A program made the position numbers and the translations under genes. The notes beneath the pieces are model-generated. The model made no database searches. It was not told where the DNA came from and worked only from the letters and a program-made list of their open reading frames with translations. A DNA stretch of 64,000 nucleotides from positions 12,393,115 to 12,457,114 of the forward strand of contig OX393570.1 in assembly GCA_947652115.1 (NCBI GenBank). The letters are read 5' to 3'. Below are positions 21,970-32,150 of this stretch, piece after piece (the stretch's first letter is position 1; each line of letters begins with the position of its first letter). This DNA is from Blastomussa wellsi. Taxonomy: Eukaryota; Cnidaria; Anthozoa; Scleractinia; Plerogyridae.

Positions 21970-22860
21970 AATGATTTAGCTGCGTGAGTTATAAGATCCG
22001 GTGGGGTTCTAATATATTGTTTATAAGCGTCACTTTTCCAATGGCCTAGGACCTGGGTCAGGTGATCTGGAACACCAGCCCTTGCTGCGGAAGTGGCTGC
22101 CCCAATTCAGAAACTGTGATTGGAAAAATCACCAGGGAGACCAGCGGACAAGGAGAATGGCTCTTGACCTGTCTGTGACCAGTGAGCAAGTTAGCGGAAG
22201 ACCATTTTCTAAAAAGAACAAGGGGCCGGGACAGTGACCGCGATGCGCCAAATAGGAGACGACTGCTTGGACAGCGCACAATGGTGGCGAAACCAGTCCA
22301 ATCAAAATGTTACACCCTTCTCGGAAGGGGTCGGTTTTAGAAGCTATGATAAAAACTTGAAGGCAAGAGGGATTGAGGGGAACATCCACAGAGACATCAG
22401 ACACAGACAAATGGAGGCTTAGGTTGAAGGCTGATAAGCTGGGGACAGTAAACTCAGCAGACCGCAAAAAACCAAAATAAGTCAATAGACAGGCGGCCCA
22501 AAACATAACATTGTCAAAAGAACTGAGATCAAGGGCGGAGTCAATTATGCGAAGAATGCTACTGGAGACTGGTAGAGGTAGCATGGACAGTAAGGCACCC
22601 TGAGAATGCTTGATTCCTCTAACAACTCTTTGAAGCCTGTGGCAGTTCTCCAAAAGGTCAGGGAATCCTTGATCGACATGAAGAGACTGCACAGCAGATA
22701 GGTACACTTTAATAGATGAGTGTCACAGGGAGTTGGCCAGAAACGTGGCAAGAAGGCAGAGGGTCCATTCAGAGGCTGGGCATTAAGAACCATAGGGGCT
22801 GAGATGCCCAGTCATAATGCAAAAATTTACTTTTCCTGAGCACAAGAATAGGTGCGGCAC
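21970..22860 (-). pseudogene. DIRS tyrosine recombinase remnant
   Basis: The frame 22707-22129 contains FWAACLLTYFGFLRSAEFTV, with the first catalytic Arg in F-L-R-S-x-E, and SKTDPFREG. A frame change later it reads GDFSNHSF-stop-IGAATSAARAGVPDHL and LGHWKSDAYKQYIRTP, carrying the His/Trp box and the terminal Tyr. The stop (22107-22109, TGA) replaces the second catalytic Arg of the HxxR motif and is the product expected from CpG deamination of CGA. The recombinase is therefore dead. Confidence 0.82.
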
Positions 22861-23022
22861 GTTGAAGCAGCAAGACCTTGGTACATGAACAAGAGGCAGC
22901 GAGCTTCTAAATTACTATGGAAAGCTGGGCTAAGAGCTGTTGAGGGATGAGAACTGGAAACATCTTGGCATGTGGTGCTTGAGAACGAAAGGCCTGAAAT
23001 TTGAAGCGAGACAAGGCGTCAG

Positions 23023-23585
23023 CTATGCCATTATTTCTTCCTGGAACGTGAATTGCAGCAAACGTAAAACTGCAAGTGGCAGCTTTGAGTAAGCATCACA
23101 ACAAATGCATAATGTTTGGGTCTGGAGATGTCTGTGAGTTAAGAATGTGAACAACAGCTTCGTTATCAACGTGAAACAAAACAAATACGCCTGCGGGTCC
23201 AAACGGGACCCCAAACATTGGCTGCCAAAACAACAGGAAAAAGTTCCTTGTAAACAATGGACAGTGGAAATTGGGCGGTAGACCACCGGCCATTGAACCA
23301 TTCGTTGTCCATAAAAGTGCCATAACCAATAGCACCAGATGCATCAGAACAAACAGAAAAGTCAGGCAAAGGTTCAAGGGTGGGAAAAAGGAAAAAGGAT
23401 ATTCCATTCCACTGACCAAGAAATTCTACCCACCAGGCCAAGTACTTTCTAAACTCCTCATTAAGACGTATTGGATGAGAATCATTGCAGAAGCACGACA
23501 ATAAATCAAGCATCCGACAAAGGAAGGTGCGACCTGGCCAGACCACCATGCAGGCATGATGTAACCGACCATATTGATTAGTCAT
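23023..23585 (-). pseudogene. DIRS RNase H domain remnant
   Basis: Minus-strand frames read PDFSVCSDASGAIGYGTFMD (first catalytic Asp in the C-S-D-A-S box), SIVYKELFPVVLAA (the Glu helix), and HVDNEAVVHILNSQTSPDPN (third Asp). A frameshift between the last two separates 23585-23166 from 23301-23023. Upstream, ICFCRMLDLLSCF-like sequence is the RT/RNase H connection; no RT palm is present. Confidence 0.8.
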
Positions 23586-23665
23586 TGATTACTCATTTAT
23601 CATCCGCAATAATCAATGACTAATCAACTGATTACCTATCAATTAGCTATTGATTACTCATTTAT
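23575..23665. repeat. ATTAGTCATTGATT fold-back cluster
   Basis: ATTAGTCATTGATTACTC (23577) is mirrored by AATCAATGACTAAT (23612) and repeated again as GCTATTGATTACTCATTTAT. It lies exactly at the broken upstream edge of the DIRS remnant, so it may belong to a separate insertion. Confidence 0.5.
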
Positions 23666-23669
23666 TTCA

Positions 23670-23694
23670 TTTTCTTATTTTATTTCTCATTTAT

Positions 23695-23725
<31 letters not shown>

Positions 23726-24640
23726 GAGCCCAATCGGGCTCGAGGAATAATTGTTAAATAGCTAACCCCAAAAAATTTAATGAAAATGTAAATGTTAAAG
23801 CAGTCTTTGTAATTTTAAAAGTGTTTTTTAAGGCATTCCCTTGTATTAAGAGAAATGTGTGCTTCAGAAAATGACCATCTTTGGGTGATTATCATTTATG
23901 GATATCTTCTGGAACTGCACAGAAATAGCTAGCAATTGAAATGTTCATTGTGCACATCTTTCTTACACTGCAGTGTTTTGCATGTTCATTTTTAGAACTT
24001 TCTGATCTGAGATATTTTGAGAAGTTGTCATGATCAATAGCAAAGCAGACATTTATTCATTCTCAGAGTTCTCAGATAGATAGAACTAATCAATAGCAAA
24101 CCAGTTTTTGGAATGTTCATTTTTAACTTTTAGAAAATTGAAAACAGTTATAATAAAAAATAAACAAGCTTTTCGAGTGAAATTTTAAGTCTTCCCACAT
24201 ATTTAGGGAAGATAATATTAACAAACAGCCATTGAAATTTACATTTTCAAGATCCTCCTAGAAAATTAAACAAGATATTATTGGAACAGCAGTCTTTAAT
24301 TTGTATGTTCATTACATTATTTAGAGAAGGTATTTCAGCAAACAGTCTTTTACATGCATGTTCATATTTACAGGCCTTTCCAATAAAAAACAAACAAACT
24401 TTTAGTTAAAAAACAGATTACTGTATATAAAGAGTATTTACTAGATAATTGGGTTTTGTAACATAACACCTATAATAACTACATGTTTTTATGTCAATTC
24501 TCCACTCGTTATCCTTGTTTACTGAAATTTAGTATTCATATATAAAAGGCAGAAGCATTGCAGACTTCCTCAGGCGTCACGCAGAGGAAGAGTAAATAAA
24601 TGACCACATTCGTCAGTTCGCTACATCTAAGTTATGGAAT
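23670..24640. other. AT-rich intronic DNA
   Basis: Repeating motifs such as TTTGCATGTTCATTTTTA and AGCAAACAG recur loosely every 120-200 bp, suggesting a very old tandem repeat. Nothing coding was found. Confidence 0.4.
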
Positions 24641-24644
24641 CCCC

Positions 24645-24731
24645 CGTTCAAGCAACAATTCAGCACCATACTCAAACACGCATTTAGAGTCACCGTTTCA
24701 TTTCAGCTTCTTCAGCGCAGCTAAAAGTTAA

Positions 24732-24767
<36 letters not shown>

Positions 24768-25290
24768 AATTTTTTAAACCAGTTTGATTTGTATTTCCCT
24801 TTGTCTCATGTTGATTAGCATAATCTGGCACAAAAGGAAATCAATATCAAACTGGTTTAAAAAATTTTGAACCAGGGGTAAATTTAAACCACAACATATA
24901 TAAAGCACATCTGGTATTTTCCACATTTAGAATGAGGAATATACACATATATCTTGTTTGTTTCTGCTGGCACACTCTTGGTACAATCAATATTCCCTTT
25001 CAAGCAAGAAAACGAAACGCACACAAACACGCACTTAGGTTTGCCAACTTGGGTTTCGGCTTCTTCGGCGCCCCTGTTCGCCCTACTTCGGCACAGCCAA
25101 AAGTTTTATAGAAAGTGTCTGGTATTTTTACATTTTGAACGAGGAATATACACGTTTATCTTGTCTGTTTCTGCAAGCGCATACTTCACACGATCAATAT
25201 TCCCTTTCGCACGCAAACACGCACTTAGGTTCGCCGACTTAGAAAGTATGTCTGGTATTTTCCACATGTAGAACGGGGAATATACATGTT
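24645..25290. repeat. Three-unit satellite (about 130-190 bp units)
   Basis: Core TCTGGTATTTT.CCACAT.TAGAA.G.GGAATATACA followed by TATCTTGT.TG.TTCTGC occurs at about 24909, 25110 and 25251. AATATTCCCTTTC...CAAACACGCACTTAGGTT.GCC occurs at about 24987 and 25196. Unit 1 also holds an insertion (next entry). No coding meaning; frames across it are repeat translations. Confidence 0.8.
24732..24902. mobile_element. Palindromic MITE with TATATGTTGTGGTTTAAATT ends
   Basis: About 75-bp arms: TATATGTTGTGGTTTAAATT, TGGTTTAAAATTTTTTAAAC and CAGTTTGAT... on the left, and their complements on the right, with a short loop around 24815. The neighbouring satellite unit at about 25090-25115 (AAAAGTTTTATAGAAAGTGTCTGG) shows the uninterrupted target site. 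Confidence 0.82.
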
Positions 25291-26320
25291 TATCTTGTCT
25301 GCTTCTGCCAAGCAAGAATTACGAACCTCACTCCGTTGCACGCCCCGGTTACACTCTGTTGATTAAATGAGATGGAAGAATTGCGAATCGCACAAATTGA
25401 ACGATCTGTTAACACACACTTGGCCTCACATTTAATGAGATGCACTTCTGACTGAATGAAAGATGTACGCTCCGTACGAATCGTACGGACCGTTGATTGC
25501 CCTTTTCTTTCCGTAAGAAGGAATGACAATCCGTTTGAAATTTGTGGAATAGTTGAGATGCAATATACGATCTGTAAACTCTACTACGGAGCGTAGAACA
25601 TTCAACGATCCGTACGAATCAAACGAACTGAATATGACTTCAACGAATCGAAGCAGTGTGGACCACGGGTGTATTGGACATGGTTGTTAATTAATTTAAT
25701 TGTTAGCTTACATGTATAAGGCATCTGCGACATTGTAACTTCCAGGAGTGTATGTGTGCTTGTAACATCTTCATGTAAATGTAATTATGTTTAACTTTTT
25801 TTGTCATTATTGTTGTAATGTAATGTATGTATTTGAATGAACTTTAATTAAAAAAATATAAAAAGGTAATGCAAATTGATGAAACAGGTAAATGCAAATT
25901 AATTGGGTTATGTTTTTTAACACTCTGGTTTGATTAAAAGTTAGAAAAGGAAAGGTGATTTTGTTTGTTTGTTTTTAACTCCTCTGTGAAATTAGGTAAC
26001 ACATTAATTCAGATGGGGTATATTGTCTGGTACCCATCATCTTATTTAGTACCACGTGCTGTATTTTGTACGATGATAGTGCACAGAAATAAATTGGTAT
26101 ATTATATGTATCTTTTAGAAAGCAGTCCTAAGAAAATATGCTCGCTGATTGGTTAAAAGTCGTGTTTCTATAACTTGAAAAAGCTGTGGAAACACCCGCC
26201 TACGGCTTGTGTTCCCACAGCATTTCTCGTTCTATCAAACTTCCACTCGTGTTTCTATAACTCGATAGAAACACGGTACATGTTTTCTATTTCTTAAATA
26301 TTCATGTTTTGTCTTTTTAG
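25291..26320. other. Intronic DNA with CGTACGAATCGTACGG-like words and a hairpin
   Basis: 25460-25640 has several CG-rich palindromic words (CGTACGAATCGTACGGAC, CGATCCGTACGAATC) unusual for the AT-rich surroundings. 26162-26275 contains CGTGTTTCTATAACTTGA mirrored by CTCGATAGAAACACG and GCTGTGG mirrored by CCACAGC, a hairpin-forming repeat ending about 45 bp before exon 8. Confidence 0.45.
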
Positions 26321-26407
26321 ATGCTGTCAAGTACTTTATGAAGTTACTGGAATCACCACATCAAAATGTTTGTGAACAAGCGGTCTGGGCTCTTGGAAAC
26401 ATTATTG
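26321..26407 (+). CDS. KPNA3/KPNA4-like: Importin alpha exon 8 (ARM 3)
   Basis: Reads (D)[15 protein letters not shown] then [13 protein letters not shown](G). [20 protein letters not shown] is nearly invariant in KPNA3/4. Phase 1 at both ends; acceptor TTGTCTTTTTAG, donor GTAAGA. Confidence 0.97.
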
Positions 26408-26582
26408 GTAAGATTGAAATACTGCTGTAATGTTAAGTAGTGAAATGTATGACAACAGGCTTAATCCTGTCCCCAGAGCCCATTTTTCTTGGTCATCTTG
26501 AGCTGCATGTATTATTCTTGAAGCACAACATAATAGTCGAACAGTAACTTCATTTAATAATCTGTACTGGATCCTTTTTACA

Positions 26583-26850
26583 ATGAAGTTTATATTAATC
26601 AATGTGTACTGGCCTACAAAAGGATTACAAGGAACTCTACCCGACTACATAAACACAGCTTTAAGAAAAAGCTCTGATATCCATTCGAAAAACACTAGAA
26701 ATTGTAATTTAAATTTACTGTGCCCCCTTCCTAGAAACGTCTTTGAGGGAGGACACACTTTTGCTGTATGAACTGTAAGAGACTGGAACAGTTTATCACA
26801 ATCTCTTGAAACAGGGATTTCAGTCAAATCTTTTAAGGTGGCTCATCTTA
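26583..26850 (+). pseudogene. Non-LTR retrotransposon (CR1/L2-like) ORF2 3' end
   Basis: Reads LPDYINTALRKSSDIHSKNT then RNCNLNLLCPLPRNVFEGGH and TFAV-stop-TVRDWNSLSQSLE. The pattern (Y-I ... R-S/N-x-L-L-x-P-x-x-R-x ... G-G-x-T-F-x-V-x-x-x-x-x-W-N-S-L) is the usual C-terminal end of CR1/L2/RTE-type LINE proteins. Only the last 90 codons remain; 5' truncation is the normal fate of LINE copies. Confidence 0.65.
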
Positions 26851-27244
26851 GTTTTTTAGAACCACATCAATCCAACTTTAAAAAGCTAATACTTCACTGT
26901 CTTGGGTCAGTCGGGCAAGATTTTTGGCACATTTACTACAGATTGAATAATGTTTCCAAAAATGTAGATTTCATTGACATCGGTGTTACCATAGCAACGA
27001 AACGATGACATCATGGTTTCTGAAAATCAAAATTTTTCTCGAGATCGAGACTAAACTTTTAAAACGAATCAATGTCCCTTCTAGTATACATGTAGGTCTT
27101 AAACACTGCAAAGTTAGGAAAAATTCTATGAGAGCATTATTGAAAAAAAAGCGAGTTGAATATTTTGCAGTCAAAATTTAAAAGTTCGCTGCAGTATCTG
27201 TTAGTTAGTTGATTCCAGCGACTTCCTGCAGATTGAAACAATGT

Positions 27245-27782
27245 CCTTTCCATAAAAAGAGGTGTCAGAAAGTTGCCGCAAAGCTTCTTTTTTGTAGAGG
27301 TCGGCCCGCCAAACAACTAAAGCGCCGCCTTTGTCGGCCGCTTTGATAATTATGTCTTTGTGCTTACTAAGGTTTTTTAGCGCCGTCGTCACTTCCGAAG
27401 AAAGGTTGGAAAATTTGGTGTTACGATTGAGTTTAAGATTAAGATTAAGTTTGTTGATGTCGTGAAAGCAGTTTTTAATGAAAAAATCTAAGGAGGCAAA
27501 CTGGCCCTCTGGGGGAGTCCACTTAGATTTTCGAGTCTGAAGCGTCTCGAAAGTATCTTTGTCCGAGGTGTTAGAATCATCCTCTTTGTCATGGAAAAAG
27601 GCCTTCAGTTGAACACGGCGAAGGAATTTTTCAACATCTTGCTTAACTGAGAATTCGTCCGGTTTTTTGGATATAGGAACAAAATTCAAGCCCTTACTGA
27701 GGACGGATTTCTCTGAGTCGGAGAGCGGAAGATTTTCTGGACTAGTAACCACGGTGTTAAGGTTTTCAAGTGATGAGTCACA
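27245..27782 (-). pseudogene. Penelope-like element, middle reading-frame block, inverted
   Basis: The minus strand reads NTVVTSPENLPLSDSEKSVL, SKGLNFVPISKKPDEF, ...IIIKAADKGGALVVWRADLY and RQLSDTSFYGK. These are the conserved blocks that precede the palm domain in Penelope-like reverse transcriptases (L-S-K-G-L-x-F-x-P and I-K-x-A-D-K-G-G-x-x-V-V). It is open over 184 codons (27752-27201), but the element match stops after SFYGK. It lies on the strand opposite to the rest of the same element. Confidence 0.85.
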
Positions 27783-27789
27783 CTATGTG

Positions 27790-29642
27790 ACGCGATGACC
27801 TCGACAAACAAATTCTTCATTATCGCTCTGAACTGTCCAAAACCTGCCCAGCTATTTTAGTACAATCTATTCGTGCAAAAATTCAGGAGTTAAACTCTAA
27901 ACTTTTTAACCATTTACACCAAATTAAGGCCCAAAAACGTCAACAATTAATAGGTCCTCAAATTACTTGTCGATAAAGATCTCACCTCCACTAACCAACA
28001 AATTGTCAAGAGCACTATTAACGACCTTATAGTCAAACAAGAATTGCCGGCTACTGCTACCAATCTCATCATTACCACTCCCAGAACCTCGTGTATTTAC
28101 TTTTTACCTAAAATTCACAAAGCTAACAACCCAGGTCGACCTATCGTCTCTGCCTGTAGTTGCCCTACCGAACTCATTTCCAGCTATTTAGACAAAATTA
28201 TGGCACCTATTGTCAGATCTTTACTGTCATACGTCAAAGACAGTCAACACGCACTTCAAATTTTTTGCGATTTCAATTTCCTGGGCGAAGACAAACTTAT
28301 TTTCACTATGGATATTACATCTCTTTACACCGTCATCCCAAATGGCGAAGGTCTTCTAGCCCTCAAACATTTTTTTGATTTACGCACTGTTAAGGAACCA
28401 AGCTCGGAAACATTACTCTGCCTGGCTGAGTTAGTGTTAACACTCAACTGTTTTTCATTCGCGAACAATTATTACAAACAAATCAATGGCGTGGCCATGG
28501 GACCCAGCTACGCCAATCTTTTCGTAGGCTACATTGAACACCAATTTTTCAATCAATACAACGGCCCAAAACCTGAACTCTATCGTCGCTACATTGACGA
28601 CTGTATCGGCACTACCTCTTCTACCACAGAGGATCTTAATCAATTTATAACGGCTGTTAATTCTTTACATCCTGCCCTTAAATATACCTGGGAAATTTCC
28701 GATACTTCCTTAGCATTCCTGGATATCAAAGTTTCTATTGAAGGCAACAGTTTATGCACCAGTGCGCACTACAAACCCACAGATTCTCATAGCTATTTGT
28801 TGTATTCATCTTCACATCCATCACATGTCAAGAATTCCATTCCTTATTCTCAGTTTCTTAGACTTCGCCGTCTTTGTAGTGACGACTCCTTAAAATCAGA
28901 GGAAATGTGCAATTTCTTCGACAAACGCGGCTATCCTGCTTCTGTTGTTCAAGCGGGCCATTATCGCGCCCAGCAAATTGATCGGCAGTCAGCACTACAA
29001 ACGTCACAGAGAGAAAACAACGATAGAATTCCATTCACCCTCAGATTTCACCCTCACAACCACGCAGTTAAATCCATCATTCTCAAAAACTTTAAATTAC
29101 TTCAAAATGATCCCGACACTGGTAGAATCTTTTCGCAGCCTCCATTAATTTCATTTAAACGCGACAAAAACATAGGTAACTTTTTAGTCAGAAGTGCATT
29201 CCAAACTAGTGATCAACCCGGAACTTTTAAATGCGCTCGCGCACGATGCAAAACATACCCTTTCATTCACAACGTTGACAAAATATCGGGACCCAGGCGA
29301 TCTATCAAAATCACTGATCATTTCACCTGTACCTCAGCCAATGCCATCTACTGTATAACTTGCACTCTTTGCAAAAAGTTGTACATCGGTGAAACAGGGA
29401 GACGACTTGGCGACCGATTCCGAGAACACCTTCGTGACGTAGAGAAAGACGACAAAAATGCATCGAAACCGGTCGCGAGACACTTCAATCTCCCAAATCA
29501 TTCTAAGCAACATATGGCAGTCTGCGGCCTTTCCCTTCACCAAGGAAACACGGAAAGCCGTAAAACTCTAGACCAAAAATTTATTTTCCAAATCAGCACT
29601 CTTAATCTTCACGGTATCAACGAACGCTTTTCATTCAACTAA
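27790..29642 (+). CDS. Penelope-like reverse transcriptase with GIY-YIG endonuclease, rearranged copy
   Basis: The plus strand first encodes an N-terminal coiled segment (ELSKTCPAILVQSIRAKIQE) and, after a frame change near 27965, LVDKDLTSTNQQIV. An open 532-codon frame (28044-29642) then carries FLPKIHKANNPGRPIVSA, the palm with YRRYIDDCIG (catalytic DD), LAFLDIKV, and at the C-terminus AIYCITCTLCKKLYIGETGR followed by RLGDRFREHL. That is a GIY-YIG nuclease with its Cys pair. This architecture defines EN+ Penelope-like elements. The middle block of the protein is missing between the two plus-strand parts and lies inverted at 27245-27782. The frame downstream is intact, but without that block the enzyme cannot be complete. 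Confidence 0.93.
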
Positions 29643-29845
29643 TTTATTCCGAAGTTTTCACGTTACCAGGCACCAGCCAATAGCGAAGCTCCATCTTTCT
29701 GTATATAAAAACACAGGACGCACAATTCCTTGATTCGCTCCGACGAAGGGCTAACGCTCGAAACGTCAGCTCCTGAATCTCTTTACGGTGGCCAATTGAC
29801 ATTATCAACCCAGTTGATAAAACCAAATTATATTGCTTCACAAAC
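29643..29845 (+). repeat. Penelope-like 3' terminal region
   Basis: Contains GACGAAGGGCTAACGCTCGA then AACGTCAGCTCC, GGTGGCCAATTGACATTATC and AACCCAGTTGATAAAACCA. The same block recurs as the right arm of the palindrome at 43215-43387. GACG..CGTC and GGGC..GCTC can pair to form a nested stem with a GAAA strand, reminiscent of hammerhead cores known from Penelope-like elements. The CUGANGA box is imperfect (CCGACGA). Confidence 0.6.
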
Positions 29846-29847
29846 AG

Positions 29848-29960
29848 TTTGCAGCAAGTTTCAAACCCTTTGCAAATGCTTCCTAAACCCTTTGCAAACA
29901 TTTTGCAAACCCCTGGCAAACACTTTGCGAAGAACCCTTTGCAAACGATTCTCAAATGAT
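29848..29960. repeat. CAAACCCTTTG array 1
   Basis: Irregular 11-22-bp spaced words of the type CAAACCCTTTGCAAA (for example TTTCAAACCCTTTGCAAATG, CTAAACCCTTTGCAAACA). It follows the Penelope end directly. Confidence 0.75.
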
Positions 29961-29968
29961 ACAGTCAT

Positions 29969-30365
29969 TTCAAATCCTTTTGATTGGCGGCAAAACCAGT
30001 TTGCAAGGAGTAAAACGCACCAAGCAATGATTAGTTTTCAATGCCTTATGGGTCAGCAATGCACTGTTCTTTCAAAATAAGAATCAAGTTTAAAATATTT
30101 AAATATTGTTATTCAGTACGATGGGAAAGTGTAGAAAAATGTATTTAGAATGCACGTGTGCGCGGTTGTTTTGTTCTCCTTTGTTTACGATTTATTAGCT
30201 GATTTCAAATCCTTTTGAGAGCCGGCGGAACTAGTTTGCAAGGAATAAAACGTGCTAAGAATTTCTTAGCTTTTAATAAGGTAAAAGGATATATTGGTAT
30301 TATAATGCACGAGCATGCGATGTCAGAATGTGTTTTTGTCACCTTTGTTTACAATTTATTGGCCG
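29969..30365. repeat. Two-unit tandem duplication
   Basis: TTTCAAATCCTTTTGATTGG, CGGCAAAACCAGTTTGCAAG.AGTAAAACG (29969) recurs from 30203 as TTTCAAATCCTTTTGAGAGC, CGGCGGAACTAGTTTGCAAG.AATAAAACG. Both units end with TTTGTTTAC(G/A)ATTTATT(A/G)GC(T/C)GA. They are about 234 bp apart. Confidence 0.75.
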
Positions 30366-30539
30366 ATTTGATGTGAATTAAAATCTCTCGTCGGTCATGC
30401 AAGCAAATGTGCAACATAGTTTACTCCCAGACACAAAGAGAAAAGGTGAAGATGAATTTGAAATCTTACATCTTTATTGTCATCCAAGCATTGCGCGGTG
30501 AACAAAAATAATCCACAAGCCGTTGCTGTCTGGTGTTTC

Positions 30540-30735
30540 ATTATTGTTATGCGTGATTGTTTTCATGGTAGCACATGTTTTTATTCATGCCGTGTTCATG
30601 CTGTATGGTGAGAAATTCACGGTAATTTCGATCATCTTTTTATCCATTTCACGCGTGTGAACGTGGAATCAGCCTAAGCGTGAATTTTGATAAGCTCCCT
30701 TTTCGCATGAAGGGTCACAGATGGCCTTTTTCGGC
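30540..30735 (+). repeat. Dispersed repeat, paired with 46690-46880
   Basis: GCCGTGTTCA...TTTTTATCCATTTCACGC..GTGAA...AGCTCCCTTTTCGCATGAAG..GGGTCACA matches, in reverse complement, 46690-46880 (CTTCACGCGAAAAGGAGCCT, TTTCACC...GGATAAAATGATCGGAAA, AACACGGCGTGAAAATAAA). No coding content; ends not defined. Confidence 0.6.
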
Positions 30736-31939
30736 TGAAGTACAACAGTCTGAAGTGCTGAGTCATTGGCCGCACTGTAATGAAAATAAACATTGATAAG
30801 TTGTTTGTTTAAACAGCATGTCTGGGAGCCTTCACGGTAAAATCGTGATGTTGTTGTTGCAATTTTGCAGTCATGGAAAAATGAATTGAAACCTTGGCTA
30901 TTCATTTGGTAAACACTTATATTAAAGTCAAACAAACGTTTCGTAGGCAAATGAGAAATCAATAACATTTCGGGTCAATCTGGCGACATAAATTAAAATG
31001 CTGACAGACTTCACTGTGATATGCAAATGTAGGCTTAGTTGTTGGAGTTCTCGGCGTCTTTCAACTGGTTCTCGGCTTGAATTTTATTTCATTTGAACTT
31101 TATCAGATGCAAACAAACTTTCTTTGGCCAATTCCAAGATTTGATGCTTAGTTTTTTTGAAGCAATCACAAGCGGCAAGCCACAAGCATGGGCACTGAAG
31201 GGTCAAGAAAGTAAGCCCGGTTCAAACGTCGAACATTACATGTGCCGAACCTAATACCTATTTGGGTGGACCCGAATAATTAAGTTCGGCAGTTGATTCA
31301 AACGCCGAACTTTCACATGTGCCGAACTCAATATCGGCCTAGAGGAAAACGGTGAATTTTCCTAGCCTTGTTTTTTGTTTTTGTTTTTGTTTTGGTTTAG
31401 TCGTATATTCAACAATAAAATGGGAAACAGTATGCGATTTGTGTCCGATAAACTCTGGCTACATTGCTACATTTTTTGTGGTCCAGTGTTATGTCGACCG
31501 TGCTTTTGACAGCTCACTCGCCAATCACAAACTCTCTTATATTAAAAAATACATTAGCGTTATTTATGCATTAGATTCCGCACATCCGTCTTTCGAATGC
31601 TTGTATGTTTTTGCGTCGCAAGAACTTCTTTTGCCCAAAGCGACAAGAATTTTTATAATTATTTCAAAGCATAATTTAAATTCCTGCTGTTTTATCAAAC
31701 TGGCTTGAATCTCTAACAAGGCGCTTCCACCCTTTGTATCAGTGCTCGTGTCACGGAAGCCATCGGAATTTCATGTTGAAAAAAAATGGATACTAAGTTT
31801 TGAGAGGCAACAGAATGACAGGTTTATTCTATGATCAACATGTTGTCACTATTAGAAGCAAACAACCGATTGTGAAAACCACCGAAGCCAGTAAAAACGC
31901 TCGGAGCTTATAAGAGGTGGCTGTTATTAGTGTTATTAG
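30736..31939. other. Intronic DNA, no recognised gene
   Basis: The 118-codon frame at 31352-31708 has an aromatic-rich start and no recognisable domain. A short direct repeat CGAACTTTCACATGTGCCGAAC / CGAACATTACATGTGCCGAAC (about 31229 and 31307) suggests an old duplicated element. Confidence 0.4.
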
Positions 31940-32150
31940 CAAACGATTTCAAACTCTTTGCAAACCCTTTACAAACTCTCTTCAAACCCTTTGCAGACTG
32001 TTTTGAAACGCTTTACAAACTACTTTCTAATGATTTACAAACTCCTTACAAACCCTTTCAAACACTTTACAAACCCTTTTAAGAGCAATTCAAACCCTTT
32101 GCAAACCCCTTGCAAACCCTGTTTGAAACGCCGTTTGACCTAAATTGAAA
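31940..32150. repeat. CAAACCCTTTG array 2
   Basis: About 200 bp of CAAACCCTTTGCAAA / TTACAAACTC variants ending in TTTGACCTAAATTGAAATG. The same border, reversed, is found at 7046-7110, which defines one dispersed family with an internal tandem array. The frame at 31958-32143 is the repeat translated. Confidence 0.8.

Larger units (their letters stand above)
21504..23590 (-). mobile_element. DIRS-type tyrosine-recombinase retrotransposon, 5'-truncated
   Basis: On the minus strand RNase H comes first (about 23585-23030), then the tyrosine recombinase (about 22850-21970), then the terminal segment repeated at 16481. Reverse transcriptase and Gag are missing. The order RNase H then recombinase is characteristic of DIRS-like elements, which integrate with a recombinase instead of a DDE integrase. 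Confidence 0.8.

Noticed and set aside
28160..29148. Short frames inside the Penelope-like reverse transcriptase
   Set aside because: Out-of-frame or antisense shadows of the 532-codon frame.
31352..31708. 118-codon frame starting MNFPSLVFCFCFCFGLVV, which could be a signal peptide
   Set aside because: The hydrophobic start is a TTTTTG-type simple repeat, and the remainder has no recognisable features.
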